NCBI GenBank assembly: GCA_934168325.1
Contig: CAKPNG010000013.1
Span: 1-38,957, forward strand
Reading direction: 5' to 3'
Source of the DNA: an uncultured Bacilli bacterium
Lineage (GTDB): Bacteria > Bacillota_I > Bacilli_A > RFN20 > CAG-826
Length of the DNA stretch: 38,957 nt
Of the stretch, positions 33,984 through 38,957 are shown one piece after another; position 1 is the stretch's first letter; each line of letters opens with the position of its first letter. The notes under the pieces are model-generated. The model was given only the letters and a program-made list of their open reading frames with translations, was not told the DNA's origin and made no database searches. The translations under genes and the position numbers were made by a program.

Positions 33984-35437
33984 TATTTCTTATCCTTCTT
34001 TATTTTAATATGAATATAATCAACATCATCTTTAAATATCAAACCTTGTTTATTTAAAAATTCAAACAAAGGTAAATTAATATCTTCACTTACTCCTTCT
34101 GCCATTGATTTTGATAAAACCGTTTTAACTGTTTCAAATAATATAACAATATCAAAGACAACATTATAATTAGAAATATAATATAAATCGTATCTTAATT
34201 TATCATCATAAGTTGTGTGATAGGTAGTAGAAACTTGTTGTAAGCCAGTAACACCAGCTTTAACATTAAATCTATATTTATATAATGGATTCTCTTTTAA
34301 AAATCCTTCAACAAATTCAGGTCTTTCAGGACGAGGTCCAACTAATGACATTTCCCCTTTTAAAACATTTAAAATTTGAGGAATTTCATCAATTCTTGTA
34401 GCTCTAATAATTTTTCCAATTTTTGTAATTCTATTATCATTACTTGTAGCTAATTGTGCACCATTTTTTTCAGCATCAACTCTCATGCTTCTAAATTTAA
34501 GAATATAAAATTCTTTCATTCCTTTAGTAAGACGTACTTGCTTATAAAATACAGGGCCACCATCTTGAAGTTTAATAATCGGTGGAATTATTAGCCATAC
34601 TGGAAAAGATAATATTAATATTAATAAACTTGCGATGATGTCTATTGTTCTTTTTACGAAAGCTTCAACTATATCAATAGTTAAAGGTTTTTGTTCATAA
34701 GATAATACATCATTTATAGAATTAACATTATTTCCAGCTAAAACAATATCAAAATATGTGGTACATAAAAATACATCTTTATTTAAATTAGAATTAAAAT
34801 AAAGTAAGAATTTTTGCTTATTCTTAAAACTTAAAGTGTTTAATAAAATTATAGTATTACATTCAACAAATTTTGAATAAACTTTATCAGAAACAGTCAT
34901 ATTTGTTTCATAGAAAATATATTTTATACGATAAGTTTTACTATTTTCTTTAATTAATTTCTTTGCTAATAAATCAGCATCTTCTTTAGGGCCAATAATT
35001 AAAGCTATTTTTTTATTCTTTTTATTTAAAATTCCTAAAAAGATACGTATCAAAGTTAATATGAAAAAATAACTTAATGCAATAAAACTAGCAAAAATAA
35101 CATAATTTAATGAATATTTTCCCCAAATAAAAAATAAGCAAAAAATAGAGAAAGTTATTGTGTAAGATAATAAAAACGAGTTAATTGAAGATTTAAGTAA
35201 ACCTTTATATATACTTACATTTTTAAAATAAAACTCTAAGAAAATTAATAACAAGAAAATAATAAGCCATGCCATACACAAAATTGGAAATAACGGCATA
35301 GAAAAAGGATTAATTTCTGTTACAAAAAACATTGATATAGATAAGCCAAGCGGAAAACAAGTAAAAGCTAAAAATATAATTAATACTTTTTCGACGATTG
35401 ATAGCCATCTTTTAATACTATTCACTTCATTTCTCAT
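33983..35437 (-). CDS. Polyprenyl-phosphate sugar-phosphate transferase (WcaJ/bacterial sugar transferase)
   Basis: Priming enzyme that moves a sugar-1-phosphate from UDP-sugar to the lipid carrier and starts repeat-unit synthesis. 484 aa. Four to five N-terminal membrane helices (about 15-140) and a soluble middle part precede the catalytic domain (from about 255), with PVFYKQVRL, KFRSMRVDAE, RATRIDEIPQILNVLKG and SLVGPRPERPEF. AAAGGAAC ribosome site about 10 bases before the ATG. The start overlaps the end of the preceding 571-aa gene by 11 bases. Confidence 0.93.
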   Translation of the reverse strand: MRNEVNSIKRWLSIVEKVLIIFLAFTCFPLGLSISMFFVTEINPFSMPLFPILCMAWLIIFLLLIFLEFYFKNVSIYKGLLKSSINSFLLSYTITFSIFCLFFIWGKYSLNYVIFASFIALSYFFILTLIRIFLGILNKKNKKIALIIGPKEDADLLAKKLIKENSKTYRIKYIFYETNMTVSDKVYSKFVECNTIILLNTLSFKNKQKFLLYFNSNLNKDVFLCTTYFDIVLAGNNVNSINDVLSYEQKPLTIDIVEAFVKRTIDIIASLLILILSFPVWLIIPPIIKLQDGGPVFYKQVRLTKGMKEFYILKFRSMRVDAEKNGAQLATSNDNRITKIGKIIRATRIDEIPQILNVLKGEMSLVGPRPERPEFVEGFLKENPLYKYRFNVKAGVTGLQQVSTTYHTTYDDKLRYDLYYISNYNVVFDIVILFETVKTVLSKSMAEGVSEDINLPLFEFLNKQGLIFKDDVDYIHIKIKKDKK

Positions 35438-37142
35438 CTTTATCAGTTCCTTTTTGATGGTATATATAATATAAAGAGCATGTTAAGGAAATTATGATAA
35501 TAATTCCACAAACACATATAATTGAAATAGGTACTATAAGTCTAGAAATTCCTAATTCAATTGGTATTTCTTTAAAAAACGATGTTTTAAATTTATTATT
35601 AATAATAAAATTGCGATATGCTCTAATAAAACTAAAATCACTTGCTAAAGATTTCTTAGCTTCACTTGACAACGAATTAATATATTCATATTCAAGATCA
35701 TCATATCTTTCTTCTTTTGTATAACTTGATAATGTACTATTTGTTGTTTTCTTTAATAAATCTTGATAATAAATAATTTGTTGGGAAGTTGATAAACCAT
35801 GTCCGCTAGTGGATAACTTTGGATTCATAGTTACCCATACATTAAAATAAGTATATTTATGAATTTTATTATCAATAAATACATCAGCAATAATAGTTTG
35901 CTTACCTAAACGATTTAATATACCTTGATTAAAAGTAATCTTATAATCTTCAGTCACAAAATTTTCATTTAAATTATCTTTTACTAAAATTAAATTATCA
36001 ATTGAATAAAAATCAGCAGGTTCATAAATAAAAATTTTATTATTCAATAAAAGCTTGTCATTTGAGGAAATATAATAATTTCCTTGCTTTACTTCTATAT
36101 CAAGTTTAGTGTCAATCTTCTTATTGTTTTTAACACCTGCAATTAAAGAAAAATCGCCTAGATTAGCTCCAGTCATAATTCTCAATTTTAAAAATTCATG
36201 ATTAACGCCATCAATATTTTCTTTCACTTCTTCTGTATCTAAAATTTGAAAATTATTACTAATATTTTCTTTTATGGAAATATTGCTTGAATCAAATTGT
36301 TGATCTTCTATATTTCCGATATATACTTCTTTATATGAAAAGGTCTCTAATCTCAACTTATTTTCAAGATTTATGACTTCGAAACTATTAGAATCAGTCT
36401 TTTCATAAAAGTAAAAAACGCCATCAATAACATAAACATTGATTAAAAAAGTCTTAATTATTTCAGCATTTTTATCACCATTGAGGTCACGTTTAAATTG
36501 ATATCTAATAGTTGCTTTACCTGTAGCATCTGAACAAATATAATGTTTCCCATATGGTATAGAAGTTAATATTGATCCTTCTTTAAGCAAATCATTCTCA
36601 TTATTAATAATGTCAATTGAAACCTCATTTTGTTCAATATTTATAATACCATCACCATTAATTAATTTAATATCAAATTCACTATTTTTAACAACACTTA
36701 AATTTAAATCAGATTCATCAAAATAAATAAATGAAGGTATAGCATAAATATTAAAAATTACTTCTTCTGAGGTGTTAAAAGTAAACGTTAATTTATTTGA
36801 AAAATATTTTGTTTTAGTAAAATCTATATCAACATCTTGAAAAGTGACATTACAATAAACTAAATCCTCTTCTGTATTTATAGTATCTAAATTAATTTCC
36901 CACTTTGTATCTGAAAAATCTAATTTATAAGAAATATCACTAATATTTTTATGTCCTAAAGCCTTAAATGTAAATATTTGTGTTTCAAAGCTAATCTTTT
37001 GATTCTTTTCCTCACCAGTAATATTATTTGCTAATACAAAAATATCATTAGTCTCATTTTTAATAGGCTCACTTTCAGATTTTAAAATATTAAAATTCGT
37101 GTTTGATAAAACTAACAATAAACTTATTAAACCAATTTTCAT
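35427..37142 (-). CDS. Large membrane-anchored extracellular protein of unknown function
   Basis: 571 aa. N-terminal secretion signal (about 1-20, MKIGLISLLLVLSN), a long extracellular part (about 25-540) that looks beta-sandwich-like and acidic, with repeated short strands and many Asn/Asp, and a C-terminal transmembrane helix (about 536-560) followed by a charged tail HQKGTDKDEK. No catalytic motif or known repeat recognised. It is 2 bases after the 273-aa membrane protein gene and overlaps the priming transferase gene, so it belongs to polysaccharide assembly or display; exact role unknown. Confidence 0.7.
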   Translation of the reverse strand: MKIGLISLLLVLSNTNFNILKSESEPIKNETNDIFVLANNITGEEKNQKISFETQIFTFKALGHKNISDISYKLDFSDTKWEINLDTINTEEDLVYCNVTFQDVDIDFTKTKYFSNKLTFTFNTSEEVIFNIYAIPSFIYFDESDLNLSVVKNSEFDIKLINGDGIINIEQNEVSIDIINNENDLLKEGSILTSIPYGKHYICSDATGKATIRYQFKRDLNGDKNAEIIKTFLINVYVIDGVFYFYEKTDSNSFEVINLENKLRLETFSYKEVYIGNIEDQQFDSSNISIKENISNNFQILDTEEVKENIDGVNHEFLKLRIMTGANLGDFSLIAGVKNNKKIDTKLDIEVKQGNYYISSNDKLLLNNKIFIYEPADFYSIDNLILVKDNLNENFVTEDYKITFNQGILNRLGKQTIIADVFIDNKIHKYTYFNVWVTMNPKLSTSGHGLSTSQQIIYYQDLLKKTTNSTLSSYTKEERYDDLEYEYINSLSSEAKKSLASDFSFIRAYRNFIINNKFKTSFFKEIPIELGISRLIVPISIICVCGIIIIISLTCSLYYIYHQKGTDKDEK

Positions 37143-37144
37143 AA

Positions 37145-37966
37145 TTAATTTTCTTTTTCTAAATTACTATCTTCTTTTTTTATATTATAAATTTTAATAA
37201 AACGTCTATTTTTTAAATATAATAATAAAGTACCAATACCAACAATTACTATCAAAAACAAAACAAGTAAGAAGATTTGATTAATTCCTACTGTGCCTTT
37301 TTCAATACTTAAAATAGCTTTTTGATCACTCCACCAACTATTTTCAGCTAAAGAATAATCTAAAACAGAATAAGGCATTTTTAAATATGTTATGCCACTA
37401 GCATAGCTCTTCCATTTAAAATCACTAAATAATGAAATAAATAAAATAACTAAATAATGAATAGAAAAAGGAATAATCCCGTATAAAGATGATATAAATT
37501 TACTATTAAAATTATAGTCAAATTCCATAAAATCAAATACTAATAACAAAGGACATAAGATATAACTAAATATATTACCAAATAATGAAAAATTCTCTGC
37601 ACCAAAAGTTGTAAAAACCGCAGGAGCAACTAGTGCACAAATAAAAAACATTGAGAAAACAGAACTTACTGTTAATATAAATTTAATTATATACAAAACT
37701 CTAATTCTGAAATCTTTTTTAGTACAAAATCTAATAACATCTAACACCATAAATAATGAAACGATTATCAAGCACATAAAACTAATAAAAGTTCCAAAAT
37801 ATGTTAAGCCAACCAAGAAACTATTAAATGCACTAAAATCCATTATAAGGCCAAAAACAGAAACAACTATTAATAAGCATTTAAAAGCGATGCTACAAGC
37901 AATCTCTTTTTTATCATAATGTGCATCTTCAATCTTAAAATCTTTATAAATATCAGTCTTCTTCAT
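37145..37966 (-). CDS. Multi-pass membrane protein of unknown function
   Basis: 273 aa with about seven hydrophobic helices and a C-terminal charged tail. The order of segments (helix, FLVGLTYFGTFISF, later LCPLLLVFDFMEFD and LYGIIPFSIHYLVILF) is reminiscent of Pr6Pr/FAR-17a-like membrane proteins, but this is a weak resemblance. It lies 8 bases after degV and 2 bases before the 571-aa anchored protein gene. AGGT before the ATG is a weak ribosome site. Confidence 0.6.
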   Translation of the reverse strand: MKKTDIYKDFKIEDAHYDKKEIACSIAFKCLLIVVSVFGLIMDFSAFNSFLVGLTYFGTFISFMCLIIVSLFMVLDVIRFCTKKDFRIRVLYIIKFILTVSSVFSMFFICALVAPAVFTTFGAENFSLFGNIFSYILCPLLLVFDFMEFDYNFNSKFISSLYGIIPFSIHYLVILFISLFSDFKWKSYASGITYLKMPYSVLDYSLAENSWWSDQKAILSIEKGTVGINQIFLLVLFLIVIVGIGTLLLYLKNRRFIKIYNIKKEDSNLEKEN

Positions 37967-37974
37967 GTTTTTAC

Positions 37975-38805
37975 CTAAAAAGATACAATAATTCCGCCAT
38001 CTAAGCTATAAAAAGAACATAACCCACGATTTGGAACAACTCTAACTTCATCAAAATTATAACTTTCTTCAATACTTTGTTTAAGGGAATTTGCATCAGC
38101 TTCATTAAAAGTGTGAGCTATAACACAAGTTCTACCAGTTTGTATTGGACACATCTTTCCAATATTAAAAACTAATCTTTTTAAAACACCACTGAATGTT
38201 CTAATCTTTTCTTTAATCTTTATTTCACCATCATCAGCGCAGCATAAAGGTCTAATTGCAGCTAAGTTTGCAATAAATGCAGTAACCTTACTCATACGAC
38301 CATTTTTAACTAAATTATCAAATTTATTGAGAGCAAAAAGTAAGTTAATAGAATCTCTAAATTCAAGTATTTTTTCAGAAATCTCTGCAAAACTCAATCC
38401 TTTTTTTATAAATTCATTTAATTTATCAACAATTAAAATACCTGTACCAGCAGTTCCTTTACTATCAATAACAAATACATTATCTTCAACTTCAGATAAT
38501 GTTCTAGCCAATGTTGCACTATTATAAGATCCGCTTAATTTCTTTGAAATTGTAATAATAAAATTATAACAATCCTTATCAATTGCTTTTTCATAATCGT
38601 GTGGAGATGGACAACTACTATGAGCAACGTTTTTACTCTTATTAACTTTTTCTAATAAAGCTTTACAATCTATAGAATCATTATCAATAAATTCTTCACC
38701 ATCAACACGAATAGTTAACGGAACTACCTCGAATTTTATGTTCTCATCTTTTATATAATCTGACATTAAGTCTACGCTACTATCACAAATAATCTTAAAT
38801 TTCAT
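37975..38805 (-). CDS. DegV-family fatty-acid-binding protein
   Basis: Binds a fatty acid and in Firmicutes works with fatty acid kinase FakA to feed host-derived fatty acids into phospholipids (FakB role). 276 aa. Marks: KIICDSSVDL at the start, VVPLTI, the S-C-P-S segment, ISKKLSGSYNSA and the NGRMSKVTAF motif. Ribosome site GAAGGTG before ATG 38805. First visible gene of the minus-strand operon that goes on to polysaccharide genes; linkage to those genes may only be positional. Confidence 0.92.
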   Translation of the reverse strand: MKFKIICDSSVDLMSDYIKDENIKFEVVPLTIRVDGEEFIDNDSIDCKALLEKVNKSKNVAHSSCPSPHDYEKAIDKDCYNFIITISKKLSGSYNSATLARTLSEVEDNVFVIDSKGTAGTGILIVDKLNEFIKKGLSFAEISEKILEFRDSINLLFALNKFDNLVKNGRMSKVTAFIANLAAIRPLCCADDGEIKIKEKIRTFSGVLKRLVFNIGKMCPIQTGRTCVIAHTFNEADANSLKQSIEESYNFDEVRVVPNRGLCSFYSLDGGIIVSF

Positions 38806-38818
38806 AAAACACCTTCAT

Positions 38819-38838
38819 TTGTATAATTAATTATACAA
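38819..38838. promoter_or_regulatory. 20-bp perfect palindrome with -10 box upstream of degV
   Basis: TTGTATAATT and its exact reverse complement AATTATACAA join without a spacer. The minus-strand TATAAT inside it is a likely -10 for degV, about 20 bases from the start. The palindrome could be an operator. Beyond it to 38957 I see no gene. Confidence 0.55.
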
Positions 38839-38957
38839 TAGTAAACGCAAAAAACCATTGTTTTTAATAATTACTCTAATTTGCTCAATTTAAAAAGTAA
38901 AGTCCGTTGAAGGAAAAACCAGGCAAAATAAAGTTCTTTTTGTTTAAAATCATTATT

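Noticed and set aside
35494..35724. Plus-strand open frames opposite the polysaccharide and repair genes
   Set aside because: They mirror long minus-strand genes, lack ribosome sites and carry no recognisable motifs.
1..38957. CRISPR arrays, insertion sequences, integrases or attachment sites
   Set aside because: No regularly spaced repeats, transposase or recombinase genes, or flanking target duplications were seen; the accessory stretch at 4452-8242 therefore has no visible mobility gene.

Overview
The window is strongly AT-rich, bacterial, gene-dense DNA. TGA acts as a stop codon (for example the ATGA overlap between glpK and addB), so the genetic code is standard, not the Mycoplasma/Spiroplasma code. 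The gene set (AddAB, KtrAB, EpsG/LicD polysaccharide genes, a TGS-type nucleoside kinase, a DXP synthase, superoxide reductase and a flavodiiron protein) fits an anaerobic, host-associated low-GC Firmicute/Bacilli. A gut relative of the Acholeplasma/RF39/Erysipelotrichia lineages is my inference; nothing in the window proves it.

Layout. (1) 1-2264: tRNA-His on the minus strand with its terminator, then the plus-strand operon rpsP-khpA-rimM-trmD behind a perfect consensus promoter. The usual following gene, rplS, is absent. (2) 2268-4338: minus-strand ktrB-ktrA potassium uptake genes. (3) 4452-8242: an accessory stretch on the minus strand. It holds a small protein built from RDxHGR repeats, a WYL-domain regulator coupled to a PD-(D/E)XK nuclease gene broken by two compensating single-T indels, and a soluble FtsH-like AAA+/M41 protease. 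It looks like a decayed or phase-varying defence/stress island and is the best candidate for something undescribed. (4) 8378-13181: DXP synthase and rmuC (minus), divergent from a TGS/uridine-kinase-like nucleoside kinase (plus). (5) 13182-25223: a long minus-strand operon, flavodiiron protein - MazG-like - glpK - addB - addA - unknown 215-aa protein - DUF5677-like protein. Upstream lie an AlkD-like gene (minus) and, divergent from it, superoxide reductase (plus). This region combines oxygen/superoxide removal with DNA repair. (6) 25257-38805: a surface polysaccharide locus in two minus-strand operons. The first runs degV - membrane protein - large anchored surface protein - sugar-phosphate transferase - EpsG-like polymerase. 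The second runs anchored protein - GT4 - LicD - epimerase - IspD/TarI-like cytidylyltransferase - RmlB-like dehydratase - Wzx flippase. A divergent DUF4422 gene sits between them.

How they work together. The polysaccharide genes give a complete Wzx/Wzy-type scheme: a priming transferase, few glycosyltransferases, a CDP-linked alditol/choline-type decoration module, a flippase and a polymerase. Several operon heads (ktrB, alkD-like, DUF4422, the 204-aa protein) lack a Shine-Dalgarno sequence and have a TATAAT-like box 6-8 bases before the ATG, which suggests leaderless mRNAs. All product calls come from reading motifs; no database search was run.
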